Shown: positions 1 through 7,315 of the stretch, piece after piece
Position numbering within the stretch: the first letter of the stretch is position 1
Layout: each line of letters opens with the position of its first letter
Origin: Candidatus Woesearchaeota archaeon
GTDB lineage: Archaea > Nanobdellota > Nanobdellia > Woesearchaeales > 21-14-0-10-32-9
Direction: 5' to 3'
DNA: 22,875 bases
Assembly (NCBI GenBank): GCA_007116295.1
Contig: SKIS01000035.1
Coordinates: 1-22,875, forward strand
Program-made: the position numbers and the translations under genes
The notes under the pieces: model-generated
What the model was told of the DNA's origin: nothing
Seen by the model: the letters and a program-made list of their open reading frames with translations, nothing else
Databases searched by the model: none

Positions 1-120
1 AACAATTATTTCAAAAGAAAACTTTTTTTTGGATAAAAATTCTTTAGTCTTACTCAGAGTATTTGAAAGCTTTTTTTCTTCATTAAAACAAGGTATAATA
101 ATTGATAAATCCAAAGCCAT
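1..120 (-). CDS. Glycosyltransferase family 2, N-terminal fragment
   Basis: An open frame begins with ATG at 118-120 and runs off the left edge, giving 40 residues without a stop. The protein starts MALDLSIIIPCFNEEKKL; the pattern SIIIPxxNE is the first beta strand and nucleotide-binding turn of GT-A fold family 2 glycosyltransferases, such as dolichyl-phosphate sugar synthases. Those enzymes move sugar from a nucleotide donor to a lipid or protein acceptor at the cytoplasmic membrane face. The acceptor cannot be told from this fragment. The start lies 1 nt beyond the pgk stop codon, so the gene is probably co-transcribed with pgk. I see no clear Shine-Dalgarno sequence, so translation may depend on coupling. 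Confidence 0.8.
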   Translation of the reverse strand, partial: MALDLSIIIPCFNEEKKLSNTLSKTKEFLSKKKFSFEIIV

Positions 121-121
121 T

Positions 122-1261
122 TTACTTTAGAGCTTCAAGCGCAACAAGACCTTTTCCTTCAAGCAACTTTAAACTCGCTCCTCCTCCTGTAGAAACATGA
201 TAGAACTTGTCTTTTAAACCTAGCTGAGTTACTAAAGCGGCAGTGTCACCACCACCAATTATAACCTTTTTGTTTGAATCTCCCAGAAATTTCAACAGTC
301 CCACAGTAGCTTTGGCAAATAAAGGATTTTCATAATATCCTAAAGGACCATTCCAAATAATTGTATTGGCACTTAATAAAATATCTTTGAACTCATCAAC
401 AGATTTTTGACCTATATCCAAACCATACATGTAACTAGGAATCTGACTGGGAAGTACATTGACTATTTGTGAAGGCGACTCCATGCTATCTGCTATTACT
501 ACGTCTTTAGGTAACACGAGTTTTTCATTATTCATAAGCATAGTCGCCATAGCAAAACTTTTTTTATCTACCAAGCTTTTTCCAACAGAAAAATTTTTTG
601 CAGCAAAAAACGTAAAAATCATAGCTCCTCCAAGCAACAAATTATCTACTTTATTGATTAAATTTTGTATTACAGAAAGCTTAGTTTCTAGTTTACTACC
701 TCCAATTATAGCCACAAAAGGTTTTTTAGGAAGGGTTAACACTTCGTTAAAAATATTCAATTCTTTTTCCACTAATCTTCCTGCGACGCTTGGAAGAAAC
801 TTTGTTATTGCATGAACACTAGCGTGCTTCCTATGACTTACTCCAAAAGCGTCATTAACAAAAACATCTGCTAATTTAGCTAGTTTAGAAGCGAATATTT
901 CGTCGTCTTTTTCTTCCTCATCATAAAATCTAAGATTTTCTAGTAAAACTATACTGCTGCTGCCTATTAAGTGCTCTACTTCCAAGCAATCATCATGTTT
1001 TTCTATAGACCTCCCGCTAAGTTTTATTAATGGCTTTACTAAAGGATCTAATTTTAATTGAGGATCTCTTCCATTAGGCCTTCCCAAGTGAGTAATTATT
1101 ATTATTTGCTTAGCTCCTTTTCTGAATAACTCCTTAATAGTTTTCATACTTTCTTTTATTCTAAAAGAATCTAGTACTTCACCATTTTTTATAGGTACAT
1201 TATAATCTGTTCTGAGCAAAACTTTTTTTCCTTTGAAATCATATGAGTCTAGAGTTTTCAT
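122..1261 (-). CDS. pgk: Phosphoglycerate kinase
   Basis: Transfers phosphate between 1,3-bisphosphoglycerate and ADP, making ATP and 3-phosphoglycerate in glycolysis (or the reverse in gluconeogenesis), in the cytoplasm. All family landmarks are visible in 379 residues: RTDYNVP at 17-23 and THLGRP at 57-62 (substrate-side basic patch), LENLRFY near 108-113, GGSKLETK at 187-194, NGPLGYYE at 304-311, GGGDT at 336-340 and STGGGASL at 357-364 (nucleotide domain). The length is slightly below that of bacterial enzymes, without any obvious domain loss. A TATA-like element ends about 25 nt upstream of the ATG, so the mRNA is probably leaderless. A glycosyltransferase gene follows 1 nt downstream. 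Confidence 0.97.
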   Translation of the reverse strand: MKTLDSYDFKGKKVLLRTDYNVPIKNGEVLDSFRIKESMKTIKELFRKGAKQIIIITHLGRPNGRDPQLKLDPLVKPLIKLSGRSIEKHDDCLEVEHLIGSSSIVLLENLRFYDEEEKDDEIFASKLAKLADVFVNDAFGVSHRKHASVHAITKFLPSVAGRLVEKELNIFNEVLTLPKKPFVAIIGGSKLETKLSVIQNLINKVDNLLLGGAMIFTFFAAKNFSVGKSLVDKKSFAMATMLMNNEKLVLPKDVVIADSMESPSQIVNVLPSQIPSYMYGLDIGQKSVDEFKDILLSANTIIWNGPLGYYENPLFAKATVGLLKFLGDSNKKVIIGGGDTAALVTQLGLKDKFYHVSTGGGASLKLLEGKGLVALEALK

Positions 1262-1285
1262 TTGGTATACAAAGAATAAATGAAA

Positions 1286-1295
1286 CTATATAAAG
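1286..1295 (-). promoter_or_regulatory. TATA box of pgk
   Basis: Minus-strand CTTTATATAG is centred 29 nt upstream of the pgk ATG, the spacing expected for transcription starting at or next to the start codon. It directly abuts the stop codon of the upstream membrane-protein gene (1296-1298). Assignment rests on archaeal TATA-to-start spacing only. Confidence 0.55.
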
Positions 1296-2057
1296 TTAAT
1301 TCTTAGAAGCGTTCTCATAGACCTTAAAGATGAATAGTATCATTGCCGCCCATAGCGGAACTGAAATTAATCCATGAATAAAATACAATATGACTCCTGA
1401 CAAATACCCACTTAACATACTCGAAACTAGTAAGAATACTACTAAGAAACCCAATAAATATAGTCCTGTCACAAATACTTTATCTAAGTTATTAGTAACA
1501 AAACTAAATACTTCTTTAGCACTTTTTACAACTCTTGTTCTGGTTATTTGAACTTCATAAAAACTTAAAGTGACAAAGCTTAAGAAACCGAAAGCTACTG
1601 TTATTAAAAATAATAAAAGTAAGACTAAAAGACTTAATAGGAAAAGACCAAAGTTTAAAGCAAAGGATGAAGATATTAAAAGCTCTGAAAAACTAAAAAG
1701 TAGACTTAATACTATTGCCAAAGGAAACCAAAATAATATCATCTTAGCAATCTTCGCTACTAATACTCTGCTTACAATTCTTGAGCCTGTGTAGAGTTGG
1801 TGAATAGGATCGTTTTTGTGTCTTTTAACATGATTATTGAAAGTTGCTAGCACTATGCTTTCTAATAAAACAAATACTAGTAAGTAACCTATACTTGCAA
1901 GAACTAAAGTGAATTCATCAGGCACTATTGTTTGAGCACCACTTATCCCTACTAAAAACCCGAATCCTAATATGAATAAATATATATGCGGAAGTAGCAA
2001 AGTTTTTTCCTTAAATATCTCTTTAAAAGAGTGTTGTAATAAAACGTTATACCTCAT
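1296..2057 (-). CDS. Six-helix integral membrane protein of unknown function
   Basis: Not recognised as a named protein. The 253 residues contain about six hydrophobic segments (roughly 20-40, 50-73, 104-124, 134-166, 194-215 and 223-247). Between helices four and five lies an amphipathic stretch, VVKSAKEVFSFVTNNLDKVF, reminiscent of archaeal multi-helix membrane families of the DUF4013/DUF7847 type; that resemblance is a guess from memory. There is no signal peptide, catalytic motif or soluble domain. A TATA-like element 27 nt upstream of the ATG suggests its own leaderless transcript. A bile-acid-like or ABC permease role has no sequence support. Confidence 0.75.
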   Translation of the reverse strand: MRYNVLLQHSFKEIFKEKTLLLPHIYLFILGFGFLVGISGAQTIVPDEFTLVLASIGYLLVFVLLESIVLATFNNHVKRHKNDPIHQLYTGSRIVSRVLVAKIAKMILFWFPLAIVLSLLFSFSELLISSSFALNFGLFLLSLLVLLLLFLITVAFGFLSFVTLSFYEVQITRTRVVKSAKEVFSFVTNNLDKVFVTGLYLLGFLVVFLLVSSMLSGYLSGVILYFIHGLISVPLWAAMILFIFKVYENASKN

Positions 2058-2079
2058 AAGAACTTAACTGAGCTTATTA

Positions 2080-2089
2080 TTATATAAAT
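2080..2089 (-). promoter_or_regulatory. TATA box of the six-helix membrane protein gene
   Basis: The minus strand reads TTTATATAAT, centred about 27 nt from the ATG at 2055-2057. The element overlaps the stop codon of the Yip1-family gene (2080-2082), so promoter and upstream coding end share bases. Confidence 0.5.
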
Positions 2090-2742
2090 ATTATGGCTAT
2101 ACTTATTAGTAAGAACATCAGAACCAGCGTTAGGAACCCCATTAATAAGTTGCTTAAGACATAAATACTAAAAAAACTTTTCCAAAAGCCAATATTTTGG
2201 ACTTCTGCAAGCGCTTTAGATCTTATGTAAAAGGCGTATATCTCAAAGAAAGTGTAAATTAAAAACATTAAAATTGCAGCTATTACAAAGCCCAAGTCTC
2301 TACTTATTGCTAGAAAAACTACGCCTGCAATAAAAAAAGGAATTCCTGCATAAGCAGGACCAACGCTATAACTTAGAGCTTTGTATGTATCTTTGTACTG
2401 CGCTTTATTATTAAACAAATAAACAAAAACATGCACAAAATAGAACCTGGCAAAGCTAAATATGACTGTTAGGAAAACTAAGGATAAATGGAAAACTAAA
2501 AAGGTGAACCAAGTCACAGGTATTTGTATATCAAAAAGAGTTAATCCCACTTCTTTAGATAAAAACCCAAAGAAAACGTTTAGATTATCTAAATATCTAA
2601 ACGTGGAAAATAAGAGCGCGATAAGAGTTAAAAGAACGAAATAAGATAAAGCCTTGTTCATGCTTTGTTCTTTTTTTATTTTCTTAAAGAATTTTTTAGG
2701 ATTGAAAATACTATCTTTAAAAAAGCTAAATATATCCTTCAT
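2080..2742 (-). CDS. Yip1-family membrane protein
   Basis: A 220-residue membrane protein with a positively charged cytoplasmic N-terminus (Phe- and Lys-rich, residues 1-30) and about five hydrophobic segments (30-50, 78-110, 127-147, 150-172, 190-218). The N-terminal pattern NPKKFFKKIKKE and the KALSYSVGPAYAGIPF stretch at 121-136 match the Yip1 domain, in which a Y-x-x-x-P-type helix follows a short loop. Eukaryotic Yip1 proteins act in membrane traffic; archaeal members have no established role. The start overlaps the 3' end of the upstream regulator gene by 17 nt, so the two are translated from one mRNA. Met28 is an alternative start but would remove the conserved N-terminal motif. Confidence 0.75.
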   Translation of the reverse strand: MKDIFSFFKDSIFNPKKFFKKIKKEQSMNKALSYFVLLTLIALLFSTFRYLDNLNVFFGFLSKEVGLTLFDIQIPVTWFTFLVFHLSLVFLTVIFSFARFYFVHVFVYLFNNKAQYKDTYKALSYSVGPAYAGIPFFIAGVVFLAISRDLGFVIAAILMFLIYTFFEIYAFYIRSKALAEVQNIGFWKSFFSIYVLSNLLMGFLTLVLMFLLISIAIIFI

Positions 2743-3043
2743 TTTTTAAAAACAACCTCGCTTTTTCGTTATTTGTAGGACTTGCTTTTGGACCCAGTTT
2801 GTAATAAATTTTTTCTGCATCACTACCCCAACTGTAGTCCCCTTTTTCTTTTTTTATTTTCTCTACTTCGAACTCGCCTATTTCTTCTCCTTTATTCAAA
2901 TGATAGTAAATATTTCTAATGCTGACACTTGGAAAAATATTCTTATATATTTCATAGATCTTGTAGCCATGTGCACTTTTCAAAAAATAAAGTATTTCTA
3001 TTATGTTTTGTCTGACTTGACTTCCTAAAGGTCTTCCTCTCAT
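2726..3043 (-). CDS. Winged-helix DNA-binding protein, PadR/ArsR-like
   Basis: A 105-residue cytoplasmic protein. Residues 8-60 read as a winged helix: helix 1 at RQNIIEILYFLKS, a HGYKIYEIYKNIF segment typical of PadR-type proteins, then a recognition helix SIRNIYYHLNKGEEIG and a wing (FEVEKIKKEKGDYSW). It probably binds DNA as a dimer and represses transcription; the ligand is unknown. It overlaps the Yip1-family gene by 17 nt, which suggests it controls that membrane protein as well as itself. Two AAAGCTTT palindromes lie immediately upstream of its ATG. The exact family is uncertain because the C-terminal region is short. Confidence 0.75.
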   Translation of the reverse strand: MRGRPLGSQVRQNIIEILYFLKSAHGYKIYEIYKNIFPSVSIRNIYYHLNKGEEIGEFEVEKIKKEKGDYSWGSDAEKIYYKLGPKASPTNNEKARLFLKNEGYI

Positions 3044-3076
3044 AAAAAGCTTTTAACTTTAAAGCTTTAAAAATTT
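3044..3076 (-). promoter_or_regulatory. Promoter with two AAAGCTTT palindromes, candidate operator
   Basis: Two perfect palindromes lie upstream of the winged-helix gene: AAAAGCTTTT at 3045-3054 and TTTAAAGCTTTAAA at 3058-3071. Their centres are 15 bp apart. The outer one overlaps a TATA-like TTTTTAAAGC centred about 27 nt from the ATG, and the inner one covers the expected transcription start. This is the arrangement expected if the regulator blocks its own promoter. Confidence 0.5.
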
Positions 3077-3090
3077 TTAGATATAAGAAA

Positions 3091-3163
3091 TGGGCCCTCC
3101 CGGACTTGAACCGGGGATCTCCCGCAAGTCAGGCGGACGTCATAGCCACTAGACCAAGGGCCC
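3091..3163 (-). tRNA. tRNA-Val (anticodon GAC)
   Basis: The minus strand folds as a 73-nt cloverleaf. The acceptor stem GGGCCCU pairs with AGGGCCC, followed by discriminator A73 and no encoded CCA. The D arm starts GGTCTAGTGG, the anticodon stem UCCGC/GCGGG has one U-G pair, the variable loop is AGATC, and the T stem CCCGG/CCGGG closes TTCAAGT. The anticodon loop reads CUGACUU, so the anticodon is GAC (valine, codons GUU/GUC); A73 and the TGGTCTAG D arm fit archaeal tRNA-Val. Position 37 would then be U instead of the usual purine. The 5' end lies 5 nt past the secD stop codon, so the tRNA is probably cut from the secFD transcript. No intron is visible. Confidence 0.85.
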
Positions 3164-3168
3164 TTTAT

Positions 3169-4743
3169 TTAATCATCAATTAAGATTTCCATCATCTGAG
3201 CGAAGGCAGGCCTTGTTATAAGCACACCCATAGTTACTCCTACAATAGTTGTTAAAGCGAATCCTTTCAAAAGCCCTGCGCCTGCAAACCATAATGGAAT
3301 CATAGCCACAAGTAAAGTGAAGTATGCCGCCATGATAATAAAAAATGCTTTAGCTAAACGTTTTTTCCAAGATAAGTTCTTCTTTTTTCCCCTATTAAGA
3401 GTTTCCTCAGCTATAACTATTTGATGATCAACACCACTTCCTACCGCTATTATTATAGCTGCAATTGCCGCCATGTCTATCTGCCAGCCTATCAAAGCAG
3501 CAAAACCAAGTATTAGAGTTACTTCACAAAGCATAGTAACTGCCATAGGTAAGCTTATTTTAGGCTCCCTATATCTGACTCCTACAACTATTATAACACT
3601 TAAAATTGCTAGTAAACCTGCTAAAATAGCGTTTTGAATAAAACCTGCTCCAACTACGGGACTTACAGTATCTGCTTTCACAATGTTTAGCTCCACTGGC
3701 AAACTACCTGTTATTAATACAGTCTGCATATTCCTCATATTTGCTATAGCATCATCTTGTGCGGCTTGCCTTGAAGAACCAGCTCCTGCACCTGTTATCT
3801 GTATATCTGTTACAGGGTTGCCTCTTAGATTAGCACTTATCCTTAAAGTATTCACTACTTCGCCATCTAAATATAAAGTGAGATTTTGGGCTAAATAAGC
3901 GCCATCAACACTTCTTATAATAGGTATATCCCTAGTTATATCTGCCTGTCTTTGAGCAGCATCCCTGCTTAAAGTAATACTAAATTGATAACCACAACTA
4001 TGTTGATCAGTTGCTACTTGTTGACAACTCCCAGGAACAAGCCCTGCTCTATCTGCACTTCTATGAACAGCCAATATATCTTGCTCTCCTCCTCTGAAAA
4101 CTGTTTGATTTCCTATTTGCGCTTCAAACACTCCTTGTTGACTTAATAAGTCTCTAACCTCGTCTTCTGTACTACCTGCGATTTCAACAACTATAAAACT
4201 AGCTCCAAATAAATCTCTTGCACGAGTAACAGTTACATCACCTACTCCAAACAAGTTTAATCTTTGCTCTAAATTATTTATTATAAGAGATATGTCATCG
4301 TCATCTATTTCGCCAACAGGCTCAATCATGACTCTTGTTCCTCCTTCTAAATCAAGACCGAACCTTATGTTATTATTAGGTTTGTCCATAACAGAAAGCC
4401 CTATATCTGAGCCATTGTAATCTATGAGATAAGAATCTCTGTTTGTCCTAAGAGAAATCTCTCCAGATTCTAATGATTCAAGTATTTCAAAATACTGAGC
4501 CACAGAGTTTATTTCAAATTCATTAATATGAGTTATTACTTCTCTAGCCCTAGGATTTATTCCTTGTTCAGGACTGGCAATAGGATTTGGAAACGCGCTT
4601 GCGGCAGGACTATCAGGAGAAACACTCCTTATAGCTACGCCCTCTCCAAAAGTAGGATTTATCAAGATAAGTGCTAGTATCATAAAAACAACTAGTATTA
4701 TTATTCGGGTATTTGTTATGAATCTTCTAAATTTACTTTTCAT
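3169..4743 (-). CDS. secD: Protein-export membrane protein SecD
   Basis: Partner of SecF; uses the proton or sodium gradient to help proteins leave the SecYE channel on the outer face of the membrane. The 524 residues contain TM1 at about 13-29, the conserved GLDLEGG at 129-135, a large exported domain from about 135 to 360, and a C-terminal block of five helices (about 365-515) with the SGVDH motif in TM4 (Asp439). Residues 35-120 between TM1 and the GLDLEGG motif look like a PDZ-type insertion (IRSVSPDSPAA followed by VITHINEFEI). Cys240 and Cys250 could form a disulfide. The start is 1 nt downstream of the secF stop, with GAGG about 9 nt before ATG inside the secF end. A tRNA follows 5 nt after the stop. 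Confidence 0.95.
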   Translation of the reverse strand: MKSKFRRFITNTRIIILVVFMILALILINPTFGEGVAIRSVSPDSPAASAFPNPIASPEQGINPRAREVITHINEFEINSVAQYFEILESLESGEISLRTNRDSYLIDYNGSDIGLSVMDKPNNNIRFGLDLEGGTRVMIEPVGEIDDDDISLIINNLEQRLNLFGVGDVTVTRARDLFGASFIVVEIAGSTEDEVRDLLSQQGVFEAQIGNQTVFRGGEQDILAVHRSADRAGLVPGSCQQVATDQHSCGYQFSITLSRDAAQRQADITRDIPIIRSVDGAYLAQNLTLYLDGEVVNTLRISANLRGNPVTDIQITGAGAGSSRQAAQDDAIANMRNMQTVLITGSLPVELNIVKADTVSPVVGAGFIQNAILAGLLAILSVIIVVGVRYREPKISLPMAVTMLCEVTLILGFAALIGWQIDMAAIAAIIIAVGSGVDHQIVIAEETLNRGKKKNLSWKKRLAKAFFIIMAAYFTLLVAMIPLWFAGAGLLKGFALTTIVGVTMGVLITRPAFAQMMEILIDD

Positions 4744-4744
4744 C

Positions 4745-5623
4745 TTAATTTTCCTCTAAATGCCATCTTAAAATTCCTGCGTTTTGCAACCAAGTATTAA
4801 CTAAATCAACCAATAAACCAATCATGACTATTAATATTATTTCTCTTAAAACAGCGCTTTCCGCAACCATAAAAGTGACTCCTGTAGCTATTAAAGTTGT
4901 GACCGACATTGTAAGTCCTGTCTTCATAGCACCTATTAATCTATCATAATAAGTTCCGTCTGTTTCTTTTAATAGTCTTGTAGTAAGTAATATGTCTGTG
5001 TCTACACTATAACCTATAAGCATCAAAAGAGCAGCTATACCTGCTGTTCCTATACTTATATTTGCAAGATTTAAAATAGCTATTGTTACAACGATGTTAG
5101 AAAACGCAGCCAGTATAACTGCTGCGCTAGGAACAAGTTTTCTAAAGTAAGCAAAAACAACCAATCCCATAAACACAAAAGCTATTAAAACAGCCAATGC
5201 TGTTTGTCTAAAAAATGCATCTCCTAAACTCGCATCAATACTTTCAACGCTTAATTCACCAACAGGCACATTAGCAAGCTCAGACACTCTTTGTGTGAAA
5301 CGCTCAGACTCCTCTGTTTGAGGTAGAATCGTAGAATCCACTATTACACCAATTTTAACCCCTGCATCTTGTAAGGACCTCGTGTTTATTTCAAAGCCTT
5401 CAAATTCTGCTTGTAAAACCGATTCCATGTTAGAGCTATCCAAGTCCGCCCCAAGAGCAGTAATACTTAGTCCTCCACTAAGAGTTATTCCTTTTATAAA
5501 AAAATCTCCTGTATTAGAATACTGCATCCCTATAACTAAAAAGCTTAAAAGCAACATTAACAAAGGTATTATTAAAAGCGCCTTATAATGTGTTTTGTAA
5601 AAATTGTTTAACTTGTCAAGCAT
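4745..5623 (-). CDS. secF: Protein-export membrane protein SecF
   Basis: Forms the SecDF complex with the next gene. The 292 residues have TM1 at about 15-33, the ITLSGGLSI motif at 46-54 (equivalent of the GIDFTGG motif), an exported domain at 55-135, and five C-terminal helices from about 139 to 280. The signature GYSVDTDILL in TM4 includes Asp208 and Asp210, which belong to the proton/sodium path in this family. The gene order secF then secD is the archaeal order, the reverse of most bacteria. A TATA-like element centred about 25 nt upstream of the ATG makes this the first gene of a secF-secD-tRNA unit. Confidence 0.95.
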   Translation of the reverse strand: MLDKLNNFYKTHYKALLIIPLLMLLLSFLVIGMQYSNTGDFFIKGITLSGGLSITALGADLDSSNMESVLQAEFEGFEINTRSLQDAGVKIGVIVDSTILPQTEESERFTQRVSELANVPVGELSVESIDASLGDAFFRQTALAVLIAFVFMGLVVFAYFRKLVPSAAVILAAFSNIVVTIAILNLANISIGTAGIAALLMLIGYSVDTDILLTTRLLKETDGTYYDRLIGAMKTGLTMSVTTLIATGVTFMVAESAVLREIILIVMIGLLVDLVNTWLQNAGILRWHLEEN

Positions 5624-5640
5624 ATTTTTTGAAACTCTCC

Positions 5641-5655
5641 CTTTATTAATAAATA
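5641..5655 (-). promoter_or_regulatory. TATA-like element of secF
   Basis: Minus-strand TATTTATTAATAAAG fills the gap between the diphthine synthase stop codon (5656) and secF. It is centred about 25 nt from the secF ATG, fitting a leaderless or nearly leaderless secF transcript. Confidence 0.45.
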
Positions 5656-6453
5656 TTATGGTAAAATCTCTATGAATTCTGCTTCATAATGATTTATTTT
5701 GCCTGGTATTACTAAGCAATGCAAAGGCTTTTTAAAATCAAAACTAGAAAGTTCTCGTAAAGTTCCTTTCTTTATTACTTGATCCTCAAAACCCAGCCTA
5801 GCGACTCCTATCGCCAAATCTTTTTCACTAAAAACTTTTTGTCCGAACTCTTTTTCCATACGTAAAATTAACTTACAAGCTTCATTGATATTCATAAACC
5901 TAGGAGGTTCCGGCTTATCAATACCTTTTCTTAAGTTTTGTATACTTGGCTCTGCCACTTTTATATCAAGCAAGCAAAGTGTATGAAGCCCTATCTCTTT
6001 ATTTTTTTTAATGCTTTCATAAGAAGATTTTGAAAGACCATACTCTTCAAAAGTTAAACTAACAGTTTTGCCAAATCTATAAAGCTCTAAGCCAGTAGAA
6101 CTTATCGCGTTCATTATTGAAGCATTATGATATACTTTGACTCGTATATCATTTTTTTTCGCTCTTAAAAAAAGATCTGTATGCGTTGTAGCCCCAAAAA
6201 CATCACCTACAACTAAAAAACAAACACTTCTATTTTTTGCTTTGAGAAGTATTTCTTCTGCTTTACTTTCCACTAGATTTCTATCCGCAAAAATTATTTG
6301 TTTCCCAAAAAAATTTTCTAGCTCTTCTTTAGAATCAGGTAAGACCCCTGTGTAATGTTCTAAGAAAACGAAATCAGCACTTTTTATTTGATTAAAAGCA
6401 TTAATACCAACACTTTCTTTTGTTAAACCTAAACCTATTAAATGAAGAACCAT
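5656..6453 (-). CDS. dph5: Diphthine synthase
   Basis: S-adenosylmethionine-dependent methyltransferase that methylates the aminocarboxypropyl-histidine of translation elongation factor 2, the second step of diphthamide synthesis. The 265 residues fit the usual length. The tetrapyrrole-methylase fold is shown by LIGLGLTKES at 5-13, VVGDVFGATTHTDL at 81-94 (cofactor site), NASIMNAISSTGLELYRFGKT at 110-130 (written as two parts: NASIMNAI and GLELYRFGKT), and EEYGL at 136-140. It starts 2 nt after the coiled-coil gene stop, with no clear ribosome binding site, so it is probably translated by coupling from that gene. The EF2 it modifies works at the ribosomal stalk encoded next door. Confidence 0.93.
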   Translation of the reverse strand: MVLHLIGLGLTKESVGINAFNQIKSADFVFLEHYTGVLPDSKEELENFFGKQIIFADRNLVESKAEEILLKAKNRSVCFLVVGDVFGATTHTDLFLRAKKNDIRVKVYHNASIMNAISSTGLELYRFGKTVSLTFEEYGLSKSSYESIKKNKEIGLHTLCLLDIKVAEPSIQNLRKGIDKPEPPRFMNINEACKLILRMEKEFGQKVFSEKDLAIGVARLGFEDQVIKKGTLRELSSFDFKKPLHCLVIPGKINHYEAEFIEILP

Positions 6454-6455
6454 TA

Positions 6456-7271
6456 TTATTTGTTGTTTCTTTGCATAACAAGCAAATCCTCAGTTGTGAG
6501 CTTTTTCTTATTACTAATTTTCTTTTCGACTTTTTGAGCTTTTTCTTCTAAAGCTTTTTGTTTAGATTTCTCTATAGGTTTTCTAACAACCTTTATTTTG
6601 TCTTTTAACTTATTATTTACTTGAGTAAACTCTTGTTTATAATCAAAAAACTTTTTGTATGCTTCTTCTTCTTTTTCTTTTAAGTCATCAATTTCTTTTG
6701 ATATTTTTATTAACGTTTCATGAAGATCTTGGCTTTTATCTGCTTTTGTTTGAAGTTGTTCATGGATTTTGTTAGCGTCTTCTTTTAAGTTATCTACTTC
6801 TTTAGATACTTTTTTGAATTCTTCACTTTCTCCTTTTTCTTTTTCAAAAGATTTGAGCTCTTCCTTCATTTCGTTAATTTTCTTCATAATCCTTTCTTCT
6901 GCTTCTATCTTCATAGGTTCAGTTTGGAGTTTGAATTCTAAAGATTCTATGTCTTTTTTCAATTTAGAAGGATTTACCCTTTTTCCACCAACAACTTTCT
7001 TTTTAGCCAGCACATTTTTTATTTTGCTGCCTATTTCTTTGTTTAGAGTATTTCTTTTTTTCTTTAAATCTCTAACAGAATTAGTTAAGCTATTTCTTTC
7101 TTTTTTTAACTCTTTTACTTTGTTTATTTTTTCTCTGATTTCTTTACCGATATCTGATTTTTTAGAGAACCAACTCTCTTTAGAAGCATTTAATTCATCT
7201 AATTGCTTCTTTAGAGCAGAAACTTCATCTTCTGCTTTTTTCACGTTTTCAACAATTTTTTCGTTTGACAT
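6456..7271 (-). CDS. Long coiled-coil protein, COG1340-like
   Basis: The 271 residues are almost entirely charged heptads (Lys/Glu with spaced Leu/Ile). Two coiled-coil blocks, about 3-85 and 110-215, flank a basic hinge at 85-105 (KKVVGGKRVNPSK), and the C-terminal tail is Lys-rich. There is no signal peptide, membrane helix or catalytic motif. It resembles the archaeal coiled-coil proteins grouped in COG1340, whose function is unknown; the hinge and the neighbours (stalk operon upstream, diphthine synthase downstream) would suit a ribosome-associated or structural protein, but that is inference. The ATG follows a T-rich stretch after the L12 gene, so it may have its own promoter or be read through from the ribosomal operon. 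C-terminal LTTEDLLVMQRNNK looks like a short docking tail. Confidence 0.7.
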   Translation of the reverse strand: MSNEKIVENVKKAEDEVSALKKQLDELNASKESWFSKKSDIGKEIREKINKVKELKKERNSLTNSVRDLKKKRNTLNKEIGSKIKNVLAKKKVVGGKRVNPSKLKKDIESLEFKLQTEPMKIEAEERIMKKINEMKEELKSFEKEKGESEEFKKVSKEVDNLKEDANKIHEQLQTKADKSQDLHETLIKISKEIDDLKEKEEEAYKKFFDYKQEFTQVNNKLKDKIKVVRKPIEKSKQKALEEKAQKVEKKISNKKKLTTEDLLVMQRNNK

Positions 7272-7272
7272 C

Positions 7273-7315
7273 TTAAAAAATAATAAATAAAAAAAAGAAA
7301 AATAAAAGAGAAAAA
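7273..7315 (-). terminator. T-rich archaeal terminator after the L12 gene
   Basis: On the minus strand this gap is mostly T, with runs such as TTTTTCTCTTTT and CTTTTTTTTATT starting 1 nt past the L12 stop codon. Stem-free T tracts are the usual archaeal termination signal. Read-through into the coiled-coil gene is possible, since no convincing separate promoter is visible. Confidence 0.55.

Noticed and set aside
459..815. A 118-codon plus-strand frame opposite pgk
   Set aside because: It lies wholly inside pgk, whose family motifs are complete; the frame has no recognisable domain or promoter.
6769..7290. A 173-codon plus-strand frame opposite the coiled-coil gene
   Set aside because: It is the antisense reading of Lys/Glu codons, giving a Ser/Phe/Leu-rich low-complexity protein with no motif.
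7240..7315. A separate promoter for the coiled-coil gene in the T-rich gap
   Set aside because: The gap is mostly T on the minus strand, so any TATA-like match is expected by chance; I treat it as a terminator with possible read-through.
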